Assembly (NCBI GenBank): GCA_964541895.1
Contig: CAZISM010000102.1
Coordinates: forward strand, 1 to 18,911
Source: CAZISM01 sp964541895
GTDB lineage: Bacteria; Zhuqueibacterota; Zhuqueibacteria; Residuimicrobiales; Residuimicrobiaceae
Direction: 5' to 3'
DNA: 18,911 bases
Shown here in pieces: positions 1 to 7,208 of this stretch; position 1 is the stretch's first letter; each line of letters begins with the position of its first letter. Both the position numbers and the translations under genes were made by a program. Under the pieces are notes generated by a model. The model searched no databases and was not told where the DNA came from. It saw only the letters and a list, made by a program, of their open reading frames with translations.

Positions 1-19
1 TGCATGGCAGCGACCTCCT
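1..19 (-). other. Ribosome binding site and start codon of a further gene leaving the window
   Basis: On the minus strand AGGAGG (bases 19-14) is followed, after 8 bases, by ATG at 5-3. Only the start codon and two bases of the gene are inside the window, so nothing can be said about the product. The ATG lies 15 bases after the stop codon of the upstream minus-strand gene, which indicates that the two are cotranscribed. Confidence 0.6.
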
Positions 20-20
20 G

Positions 21-1949
21 CTAGTTTTCTCTTCTGATCATATGGTCAAAGTGCAAGTACAGAGTCTTGTTATTGTGGCGAAAGGTCATCTCTTTTGCTT
101 TACGTTCCGCCTTGATATAGGGCGAGTCGAATCGGGGATAGTGTGTGTCCATCAGGTGACCGTTGACATAAAAACCGGCGCCGTATTTCAAGGTCAAGGT
201 CTTGTGGCCGGAGGAATACTCCAGAGCTCCGTCATGATATTTGATGCGGATCAGGCGCATGCGCTGGATAAACGCCTCAAAGGTCTCCTGATCGGCGCAG
301 CCGGCTTCACAGATCCAGTAGGTCTCACGCCCTTTTTGCACCATTTCGCTGTGGCGTTCGTTGTAGGTTAATTCATAGCGGGTATGAAAAGCGACAAACG
401 TTTTCCCGGAGCGCACGACGAGACAGGTGCCGTCAAGAAAAATCTGGTCGAACGAATTCACCGGCAGATAAAGGTGGGTGTAGGGGATCAGCTCTTTTTC
501 AAAGCGGCTTTTGTGAACCGGCAACTGATAGATCGCGAGGCTGATGTTTTCATCCTGTACGGCATGCGGCATCCGGCCGTTGCCCACCCAGTAGGTGGGT
601 GAATTGTCGAACGGCGGTTTCTGGCCGGGATAAACGGCGGGATGAGTATGAAAGATGGATATCTCGCTGTTCAGGGAGATGCCGAATATATGTTCCTGGT
701 TGCCGTATTCTCCCGGATGGTAGGCCTGGGTGGTGTACATGCTGAAATGGGGCGTTTTGTAGGTATAGGTATTGGCCCGCTGCAGCGCGGCACCATCGCT
801 TTGGGCATGAATCGTCCGACTCAACCACGGATAGAGATTCAGTCGCTGCAACAGCGTGTAGCGGATTCGGTTAAAGTCGTGCAGGAACTCGTTGCTGAAG
901 AGCGCATAGTTCTCCATGGCGGCCATCGTGTTCGCGATCACGGTGGGTGGCGTAAAGGCCTCCATGCCCCATTGCATCATGATCTGATGTTCCTCCGTAC
1001 CCAACAGCCCTTCGCGGTCGAGCTCGTCGATATCCAGTCCGGAGGACGCTTTAATGATCACCGTTCGTTCATCGCGGCCGATGTCGCGCCAGAGCTCCGG
1101 TATATGATAATTTTGTATCGTGTGAAAATTGATATCCATGCCCCAACGGCGAACGGGATCGGCCGAGTTCAGAAAGAGCGGTTGGGTAATTCTTCTGGTT
1201 GAAGCCTGGGCGCCCGACTTTTTGCCGCGCTCGTAGCTTCGGCCGCTGGTGGTCACAAAATGGCCGCGATGGGATTGTGAGGCAATGTCGTACAACAGCA
1301 GATCGAGAATCATTTGACTTTTGGTGACGATTTCCGGATCGCGGGCAAAATCGATGAGGTTGCTCAGGGGGGCGATATCTTCGATATAGTACACGTTAGA
1401 GTACCATTCACTGAATCCATAGAGCCAGCGCAGGTGCAACCAGGCGAGGATGCGGGGACGGGCCTTGGCCATGTGCTGGCGGCCGTTCAGGCCGGAATTG
1501 CGGAAAACGGAATCCGGCAGCCATTGCCCGGCCAGATACTCGGCGGTGGCAAAAAGCAACTGGTGGTTTTCGCTCCAGTAGCACATGCCGTCTGTGCCGG
1601 GCTCATCCAGCCAGTACTTAAAGCCGAGCAGCATCTGCTCCAGTTCGGCGACCATCGCCGGCATCAGCCGGGCCCGATGTCGATAGAGCATGCGCAGGCT
1701 GGATTGCAGCTTGAAATCGCTGCAGTCGTAGCGGCCATCCACAAAGGCGCGGATGGTTTTGATGTCATCGAGTGAAATAGTTTTGCCCTGTTCCAGTTGC
1801 AGTACGAGATCGTTTTCGTGCGTGCGCAAGGGCGATAGCGGAAGAGATCGAGCCACCGGCGTATGGTGATTGCGATATGCGTCCCGAATGAGCGTCCCGA
1901 TGGCCCCTATCGCGATCAGTCCGCTCAAGAGAATTAAAGTTCGACGCAT
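21..1949 (-). CDS. Membrane-anchored heparinase/lyase-like protein of unknown function
   Basis: This 642-residue protein begins with a hydrophobic segment (about residues 4-20) after MRR and lacks an obvious cleavage site, so it is probably a signal anchor or signal peptide directing it to the periplasm. Residues about 60-390 are helix-rich, with motifs such as CYWSENHQLLF (123-133), GFSEWYSNVYY (178-188) and TTSGRSYE (233-240). Residues about 400-640 look beta-rich (FHTHPAVY 433-440, TYWVGNGRMPHA 452-463). This two-part layout resembles polysaccharide lyases with an alpha/alpha toroid followed by a beta-sandwich, and conserved Trp, His, Tyr and Arg residues would suit a lyase, but I cannot assign a lyase family. 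It follows the beta-helix gene after 117 bases containing a hairpin, and the next gene starts 15 bases downstream. The start has no strong Shine-Dalgarno. It has no C-terminal sorting domain, unlike its neighbour. Function is inferred from fold impression and context only. Confidence 0.8.
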   Translation of the reverse strand: MRRTLILLSGLIAIGAIGTLIRDAYRNHHTPVARSLPLSPLRTHENDLVLQLEQGKTISLDDIKTIRAFVDGRYDCSDFKLQSSLRMLYRHRARLMPAMVAELEQMLLGFKYWLDEPGTDGMCYWSENHQLLFATAEYLAGQWLPDSVFRNSGLNGRQHMAKARPRILAWLHLRWLYGFSEWYSNVYYIEDIAPLSNLIDFARDPEIVTKSQMILDLLLYDIASQSHRGHFVTTSGRSYERGKKSGAQASTRRITQPLFLNSADPVRRWGMDINFHTIQNYHIPELWRDIGRDERTVIIKASSGLDIDELDREGLLGTEEHQIMMQWGMEAFTPPTVIANTMAAMENYALFSNEFLHDFNRIRYTLLQRLNLYPWLSRTIHAQSDGAALQRANTYTYKTPHFSMYTTQAYHPGEYGNQEHIFGISLNSEISIFHTHPAVYPGQKPPFDNSPTYWVGNGRMPHAVQDENISLAIYQLPVHKSRFEKELIPYTHLYLPVNSFDQIFLDGTCLVVRSGKTFVAFHTRYELTYNERHSEMVQKGRETYWICEAGCADQETFEAFIQRMRLIRIKYHDGALEYSSGHKTLTLKYGAGFYVNGHLMDTHYPRFDSPYIKAERKAKEMTFRHNNKTLYLHFDHMIRREN

Positions 1950-2016
1950 AAGATTCTAGTCGTTCGCTGTTGGCATGTTGGTTGACGGGCAGAATGTACA
2001 AGTCAGGTCTGGCAAA

Positions 2017-2050
2017 CAGAACAGGCGCCGATGAACCGGCGCCTGTTCTG
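2017..2050 (-). terminator. Strong hairpin, likely transcription terminator or attenuator
   Basis: A perfect inverted repeat with 14-bp arms (2017-2030 and 2037-2050) encloses a 6-base loop and starts 16 bases after the stop codon of the beta-helix gene. The arms are GC-rich in the loop-proximal half. On the minus strand only a short T run (TTTG) follows, so it is an imperfect intrinsic terminator. It may instead lower read-through into the next gene or protect the 3' end of the upstream message. Confidence 0.6.
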
Positions 2051-2066
2051 CAAGCGGATGAAGCTA

Positions 2067-3668
2067 TTATTTGATCAGCGTCATCTTTTTAACGATGCGG
2101 CTGTTGTTTTTGCTTAACACATAGAAATAGGAGCCGGTGGGCAGATCGTACGCATTAAGCTCGGCACGATAGCTGCCGGCGCTTTGCACCTGATCCACCA
2201 GGGTGGCTACTTCACGGCCGGTCAGGTCGAACACCTTGAGGGTGACCTTTCCGGTCGCTTCGATGGCGTAATTGATGGAGGTCGTCGGGTTGAACGGGTT
2301 CGGATAATTCTGGTCCATCGAGAACTGTTCCGGAATCGCGTTGCTCACCTTGACGGCGGTAATGACGGATTTCCAGTTGGTGTCGCCGACCGGTTTGCGA
2401 TCAGAGCCGATAAAGGCGGGATTGCTACTGGTGTAGGCGCAGTCAAACGTCAGATCCCAATATTCATTGCTGCGACGGTCCAGATCGACTTCAGCGGTGG
2501 TGATGGCCCCTCGGTAGGTACCGTTGGCATAATACCATTTCACGATATCCAGAGGCGTTTTGGGTATATTCGCCAATTGTACCGCCGCTTCAACGATAGG
2601 AACGCCCAAGCCCGCATCCAGTTTGCCGAGAATGCGCTGGGTGGCGAACGGAGCCAGTCCGACATTGACCGACTGCAGGAATTGAACGACTTCCGGCTCT
2701 GTGTATATAACGTTATGATGAACTTCAAACTTGACGTTGACGGTGTCGTTCGGTTCATCGTTCAGCATGGTCTGGATGGGAACGCCGTTGGCATCGAATT
2801 CGCCCGGCAATTCGAACTCGACCGGACGCCACGGATCTTTGGGATCGCGGCCCAGCATCATCGGATTGTAGAGCAGGTTGTTGGTCATTTTGAAGGTTTT
2901 GCCGACATCGCCCAGCATGAACATGCCAAAGGTGCCCAGCCAATGCACAAAGGTACAGTGATCGATTTCGATGTGGCGGATAAAATTGTTCTTTTTGTTG
3001 GCATCGCGGTGACGAATAATGCGATCGATGCCGTTTACGAATGTAGAGTTGCGCAGGATCAGGGTGTCGGTAACGGCATCGCGGAAATCGAAGCAGCGGC
3101 CATTGCCCGGATCATTGCTGGACAGCTGTCCGGCGTTAGACATGATACAGTTGGTCAATTCAATCTTGCGGTTGCCGGAACTGGAACGGAGTAGAACCTG
3201 GGCGGCGTTGTTGAGGATACAGCCGTCAAAGACCAGCACCTTGCCCGGCGCATCGGCGCGAATCAGCTGGCCGTTCATTTTAAACAACGGATCCGGATTC
3301 GTGGTGGTCAAATCCGGCCCCATGCCGTCCAGGATCAGATTGTAGATATAAGCATCATCGCGTGTATAAAGAGCTTGTTGAACGTTGCCGCTGGCATCCG
3401 GCCAGACGCGGATGATCGGCAGCGGGCCGTTGCCCGGTTCCGCTTTCAAGGTCATCTTCCAGCCGATGTTTTCGATACGATAGTCTGCAAAATAGGTGGC
3501 GCCGCGTTTAAAAACGTACACCGTATCTTTGCGTTTGCCCTGGGCGGTGGTATCCGCTGCGATCAGTTTGTTCACAAAGCCCGCAGACGGATCGAGCACC
3601 GTATCGCCGAAAACGATGGAGGCGGCAAAAAACATGAGCAACATAGTAGCAATCAATGACTTCTTCAT
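2067..3668 (-). CDS. Secreted parallel beta-helix (pectate-lyase-like) protein with type IX sorting domain
   Basis: The product has 533 residues from the chosen ATG, which sits 6 bases after AAGGAG (3680-3675); a longer reading frame exists, but its extra 27 residues precede the signal peptide and lack this site. Residues 1-21 form a classical signal peptide ending near VFG. Residues about 100-325 contain a ladder of short rungs (LILDGM, VLVFDGCILNN, IELTNCIMSNA, LILRNSTFVNG, IEIDHCTFVHW, FKMTNNLLYNP, FEVHHNVIYT), the pattern of right-handed beta-helices in pectate lyases and DUF4957/DUF5123-type proteins. Residues 447-533 are a sorting/FlgD-like domain with NYPNPFNPTT at 454-463 and a KKMTLIK ending. 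It is probably a cell-surface polysaccharide-binding or -cleaving protein. It follows the receptor gene by 197 bases on the same strand. Catalytic residues cannot be assigned, and the substrate is unknown. Confidence 0.85.
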   Translation of the reverse strand: MKKSLIATMLLMFFAASIVFGDTVLDPSAGFVNKLIAADTTAQGKRKDTVYVFKRGATYFADYRIENIGWKMTLKAEPGNGPLPIIRVWPDASGNVQQALYTRDDAYIYNLILDGMGPDLTTTNPDPLFKMNGQLIRADAPGKVLVFDGCILNNAAQVLLRSSSGNRKIELTNCIMSNAGQLSSNDPGNGRCFDFRDAVTDTLILRNSTFVNGIDRIIRHRDANKKNNFIRHIEIDHCTFVHWLGTFGMFMLGDVGKTFKMTNNLLYNPMMLGRDPKDPWRPVEFELPGEFDANGVPIQTMLNDEPNDTVNVKFEVHHNVIYTEPEVVQFLQSVNVGLAPFATQRILGKLDAGLGVPIVEAAVQLANIPKTPLDIVKWYYANGTYRGAITTAEVDLDRRSNEYWDLTFDCAYTSSNPAFIGSDRKPVGDTNWKSVITAVKVSNAIPEQFSMDQNYPNPFNPTTSINYAIEATGKVTLKVFDLTGREVATLVDQVQSAGSYRAELNAYDLPTGSYFYVLSKNNSRIVKKMTLIK

Positions 3669-3705
3669 GATACGCTCCTTCTTGGTTAAAGGAATTTCTG
3701 ACCTG

Positions 3706-3726
3706 CAAAACGGTTTAGCCGTTTTG
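3706..3726 (-). repeat. Short perfect inverted repeat in the leader of the beta-helix gene
   Basis: CAAAACGG (3706-3713) and CCGTTTTG (3719-3726) are exact reverse complements separated by 5 bases, 37 bases upstream of the beta-helix ATG. It could be an operator, a small leader hairpin, or the end signal of the receptor transcript. On the minus strand the downstream arm contains a TTTT but no T tail follows. Its role is not determined. Confidence 0.45.
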
Positions 3727-3865
3727 TAATTTGAGAAGGCACCAGCCACACCGGCAGGGACTGAAACTGGGCCCGCGACCGGTTCGATGGAACGATGTAC
3801 TTCTCACCTGCGTTGTTTTTCAGGAATCGGCCGACCACCTCCTTCCAAAAGCAAAGATAGGGTTC

Positions 3866-6793
3866 TTATAGGGACAAGCGAACACCCAGATCGCCTACAA
3901 CTCCGTTTCTGTTTCCACCCTGATCCAAATGCTTGAATGAATAATAATTGCCTTCAATGGTGTTGGAAAGGTTGCTGAGATTCACAAACACCGAGACCGT
4001 CTTGTTGAGCTGCTGCTTCAAGACCAGATCCCAGCGGCTAAAGCTCTTGCGATAGACATCCAGATAATCCAGGTTGCTGACGGTATCCAGGAACGGGCCC
4101 TGGAAATAGACCGACAGTCGGCCGGAAAATCCGCCCAGATCGTAGCCCAGAGCGACGTTGCCTACGTAATTGACCTGGCCGATGAGCTCCCGGGTCGTGT
4201 AATAATAGGTAGGAACCGGAGGCTTGGGCGGAAATCCGCCGGGCTGCACCAGCTTGAATCGCGGGTATTTGGTCTCGGACCATATCCTGGAATAATTGGC
4301 GTTGATGATAAAATTCCGCAGCAGGCCGGGCAAAAAGCCGAGGTTGGTTTGCAGATCGATTTCATAGCCCCACACCTTGGTGCCGTCGGTGTTCACCGGT
4401 TTATCCATGGCGAAACCGCGGTAGGGTCCATAGGCTTTCGGCAATCCCAGGCTGTCCGCCTGCGCGTTGCTCATGATCATGATATCGTTCAACCAGTAGA
4501 AAATGTCATCGATTTCCTTGTAGAACCCGGCGATCGTCAACAGACCGTATTTCGTGGAATAGAACGACGTATTGGCGTCGTAATTCCACGACTGGGCCGT
4601 TTTGAGTTTCGAGTTGCGCTGTTCGATCTCCTGATCATGATAGCTGACCACCAGAGCCGGCAGACGCATCTGATAATCGGGGCGTGACAGGGATTTAGTA
4701 GCCGCCAGGCGCATATCCCACCAGCGCAGCGGCTTGAAGCGCAGATGGAAATTGGGCAGCCATTGCCGGTTGATAAAGGTGGCGGTGGTATCGACGATGG
4801 TGGCGAACTGGCTTTCCAAAAATCCGTTGATGTTGGGTGAAAATTTGGCTTTATAGATATTGTTCTCTTCTTCGTAACGCGCGCCGGCGATGACCGTCAC
4901 CACCTGGCCCACGTTCAGTTTGGTCATCAGATAGGCTGCGTTGACCCGCTCCTGAACCGTGTATTTATCCCGGTTGCTGGCGAGTTCATACACATATTCA
5001 TAGCGCAGGCGGTCAGCGCTGACGCCGTTCTTGTTCATCTTGAGCCATTCGCGTACCAGTTGCTCATCGATGAGGGGATAGAGCAGATAGTCTTCGTTGA
5101 TGGTTTTGGACGGATAGGGGGGACCTTTCAAAAAGTCGGTGAGCAGGCCGTGAAAGCGGTTCGGCCACAGCGAGTTGTCCCAATCCTTTGCGATCAGGGA
5201 ATTGTCGGATCCGAGTACGTAGGGCTGCGAATCGCGAAGCCAGTAGGGCGCTCTCCAGTAATCGCTGTTGCGATGGCGGGTTTTATCGCGATGCTTGTAA
5301 CCGGCTTTGATATGGCCGGCGATGGCTTTGGTCAGGCTGAACGGGTGCTCGATGTCCAGTTTGGCCACCAGGTTGCGTTCGTCGCTTTTATCTTCATAAG
5401 ATAAGGCGTCATACAAACCGGCTTTGGAAAAATTATTCCAGGCATACGGAATCAGGTACTTGCCGGGCATCTTTAAGGTGTCGAGGCTGCCGATGATTTT
5501 CATGCCCGAATTGGAGGATCCGGTCTCATCAAAGTGCAGCACATGGTTAAAGGGCACGTTGTTTTTCGTGTAGGCATGGGCCAGGGCCCAGTCGATCTTG
5601 AATCCACGGAAATAATTTTGCCCGATAATGGAGTTGTTGAGCGTATTAATCGTCTGGTCGCTTGCCTGCGGATCGTATTGCACCAAACTGCCCTCGGCGC
5701 TGTAATCGCGGTTGGTGTTGAAGCGATTTCTGGAGGTCTGGTTGAACACGTTGACGAATTTTATGTTGCCTTTGTCCGGGGTGTCCAGATCAAAGGTCAG
5801 TTCGCCGCCGTAGCGTTTCCGTTTCTCATAGGTATAGCCCACGCGCAGGCTGGCGATTCTGTAGTCCAGACTGGCAGGAATTTTCCAGCTGTCGACGAAC
5901 GATTCGGTGCTTCGGTCCCGCTTTTCGGCATAGGCTGAAGTCTGGATGCCGAGTTTGTTTTCCCACAGCCGGTTGCTGTAGCGGCCGACCACATTGAACT
6001 GATCGTAGGACCCGGTCATGCCGTTGTAGGAACCGGTGGCGTCCATGCGGATCTGACGGCCTTCTTTGGCTTTGCCGGTGACAAGGTTCACGGTGCCGGC
6101 GATGGCATCGGCATCCAGATCCGCGGTCAGCGCTTTGTACAGTTCAATGCCGGCGAGAGCGTCCTGGGAGATGACGCTCAGATCGATTTCGCGATTTTCG
6201 CTGTTGGTGGCCGGCACTTCGATGCCGTTGAGCGTGATGGTGGTAAACTTGGCATCCAGACCGCGGATAAACACCTTTTGCGCTTCACCACCGTCTCGCC
6301 GTATGGCTACACCCGGCAGGCGGCCTACCGCTTCCGCGGCGTTGGCATCAGGCAATTCCTTGATGCGTTCCTGGGAGACCACATTGACGATTTGATCCGA
6401 GCTGATCTGTTGATTGATGGCGGCAACCTGACCCTCACGCTGCGCGGTGATCGAAATCTCTTTCATGGCGATCATCGTGTAGGTCATTTTAATGTTCTGC
6501 GTCAATCGGCTGCCGTCCTGTACGGTGATGGCCAGCTCGAACCGCCTGTAACCGATATAGGTGGCCACCAGAGTATAGGAACCTTCGGGAGCGTTGTTGA
6601 TGGTATACACACCTTCCAGGTCTGTGGTGGTGCCGATGGCGGTGCCTTTGAGGAATACGTTGGCGCCCACCAGCGCATTGCCGGTCGCACCATCCGTTAC
6701 TTTGCCGTGTATCTGGCCGGCATATGCGACGGTGAACGAGAGCACCAGTACACATCCCAGCAGGATCATTAGATTCAGGGGTCTGGATACCAT
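3866..6793 (-). CDS. TonB-dependent outer-membrane receptor (SusC-like, carboxypeptidase-regulatory N-domain)
   Basis: This 975-residue receptor imports a ligand across the outer membrane using TonB energy. Residues 1-26 are a signal peptide ending near AYAG. Residues 27-105 are a CarboxypepD_reg-like domain (IHGKVTDGATGNALVGANV; GVYTINNAPEGSYTL). A TonB-box-like EISITA occurs at 112-117. The plug spans about 120-245 with ELPDANAAEAVGRLPGV (146-162), FIRGLDAKFTTITLNG (175-190) and a DADAIAGTVNL ending. The remainder has alternating aromatic strands of a 22-strand barrel. The ELPDANAAEA plug motif is typical of receptors associated with carbohydrate loci. No SusD-like partner follows; the next gene encodes a beta-helix protein. 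The start is supported by AAAGGAG (6806-6800) with a 6-base spacer. The protein ends in Leu rather than the usual Phe/Tyr/Trp. It is divergent from the regulator gene, which likely controls it. The substrate is inferred to be a glycan. Confidence 0.93.
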   Translation of the reverse strand: MVSRPLNLMILLGCVLVLSFTVAYAGQIHGKVTDGATGNALVGANVFLKGTAIGTTTDLEGVYTINNAPEGSYTLVATYIGYRRFELAITVQDGSRLTQNIKMTYTMIAMKEISITAQREGQVAAINQQISSDQIVNVVSQERIKELPDANAAEAVGRLPGVAIRRDGGEAQKVFIRGLDAKFTTITLNGIEVPATNSENREIDLSVISQDALAGIELYKALTADLDADAIAGTVNLVTGKAKEGRQIRMDATGSYNGMTGSYDQFNVVGRYSNRLWENKLGIQTSAYAEKRDRSTESFVDSWKIPASLDYRIASLRVGYTYEKRKRYGGELTFDLDTPDKGNIKFVNVFNQTSRNRFNTNRDYSAEGSLVQYDPQASDQTINTLNNSIIGQNYFRGFKIDWALAHAYTKNNVPFNHVLHFDETGSSNSGMKIIGSLDTLKMPGKYLIPYAWNNFSKAGLYDALSYEDKSDERNLVAKLDIEHPFSLTKAIAGHIKAGYKHRDKTRHRNSDYWRAPYWLRDSQPYVLGSDNSLIAKDWDNSLWPNRFHGLLTDFLKGPPYPSKTINEDYLLYPLIDEQLVREWLKMNKNGVSADRLRYEYVYELASNRDKYTVQERVNAAYLMTKLNVGQVVTVIAGARYEEENNIYKAKFSPNINGFLESQFATIVDTTATFINRQWLPNFHLRFKPLRWWDMRLAATKSLSRPDYQMRLPALVVSYHDQEIEQRNSKLKTAQSWNYDANTSFYSTKYGLLTIAGFYKEIDDIFYWLNDIMIMSNAQADSLGLPKAYGPYRGFAMDKPVNTDGTKVWGYEIDLQTNLGFLPGLLRNFIINANYSRIWSETKYPRFKLVQPGGFPPKPPVPTYYYTTRELIGQVNYVGNVALGYDLGGFSGRLSVYFQGPFLDTVSNLDYLDVYRKSFSRWDLVLKQQLNKTVSVFVNLSNLSNTIEGNYYSFKHLDQGGNRNGVVGDLGVRLSL

Positions 6794-7208
6794 TGACGAC
6801 TCCTTTTCGTTTTATAGTGATTTAGGTCTCTTTGACGGCTGCGCCAGTACGCCGGTTTATAAAAAGTGAGGATTGATGGAGAATAGTTACTTTCCGGATG
6901 CCACATCTGCGGCTCACCCGGCGTGCTGTAATGTGAGCAAAATATTCTGATTGGAGTCCGATCTGAATCGGCAGAGGCGTTAACTCGGGCCAGCCTGTGG
7001 CCGCCCGGAGTCGAGACATTTTTCACATATATGAATAATTTTCTTATGTCTTATGATAATCAATACAATGTTCCCGAACAAGTAAATTAACCGTTAATCG
7101 GGCCGGAGTATTTGCCATAAAAATTATGTTGTTGTTTTTCGATAATTTAATTAACTTGATTAACAAATGTTAAAATGTTAATTTACCGTAGCAGCCTCGG
7201 CAGGGCCG
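6794..7208. promoter_or_regulatory. Divergent intergenic region between receptor and regulator genes
   Basis: These 415 bases separate two divergently transcribed genes and must hold both promoters. The receptor-proximal part (6794-7020) has ordinary base composition. The part from 7020 to 7190 is strongly AT-rich. A palindrome with 5-bp arms (TGTTC-CC-GAACA) lies at 7069-7080, next to a cluster of ATTAAC/GTTAAT sites. I could not identify -33/-7 or -35/-10 elements with confidence, and I see no credible small gene here. Confidence 0.7.
7086..7182. promoter_or_regulatory. Putative operator array of ATTAAC/GTTAAT half-sites
   Basis: Five exact copies of one hexamer occur in 97 bases: ATTAAC at 7086, 7150 and 7159, and its complement GTTAAT at 7093 and 7177. 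A near copy, GTTAAA, is at 7169. The first pair forms a perfect palindrome with 6-bp arms and a 1-base spacer (7086-7098). The others form a nested symmetric block (7150-7182) of two forward then two reverse half-sites. A 10-bp inverted repeat (7082-7091 with 7177-7186) also links the two blocks. The site sits 27 bases before the GTG of the regulator gene, so autoregulation and control of the divergent receptor are plausible. The area is AT-rich, so chance matches are more likely than average. Confidence 0.5.

Noticed and set aside
642..1202. 186-codon open frame on the plus strand
   Set aside because: Antisense shadow of the lyase-like gene, with no ribosome binding site or domain.
2184..3194. 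336-codon open frame on the plus strand
   Set aside because: It lies wholly antisense to the beta-helix gene, has no recognisable domain, and arises from the codon pattern of the real gene.
3686..3838. Possible 50-residue leader peptide on the minus strand, GTG start beside an AGGAGG
   Set aside because: The Shine-Dalgarno runs directly into the GTG with no spacer, and the peptide has no signal, domain or compositional sign of coding.
3866..6793. Iron-siderophore or cobalamin receptor as the role of the TonB protein
   Set aside because: Not excluded, but the carboxypeptidase-regulatory N-domain, the ELPDANAAEA plug motif and the neighbouring beta-helix and lyase-like genes favour a glycan substrate.
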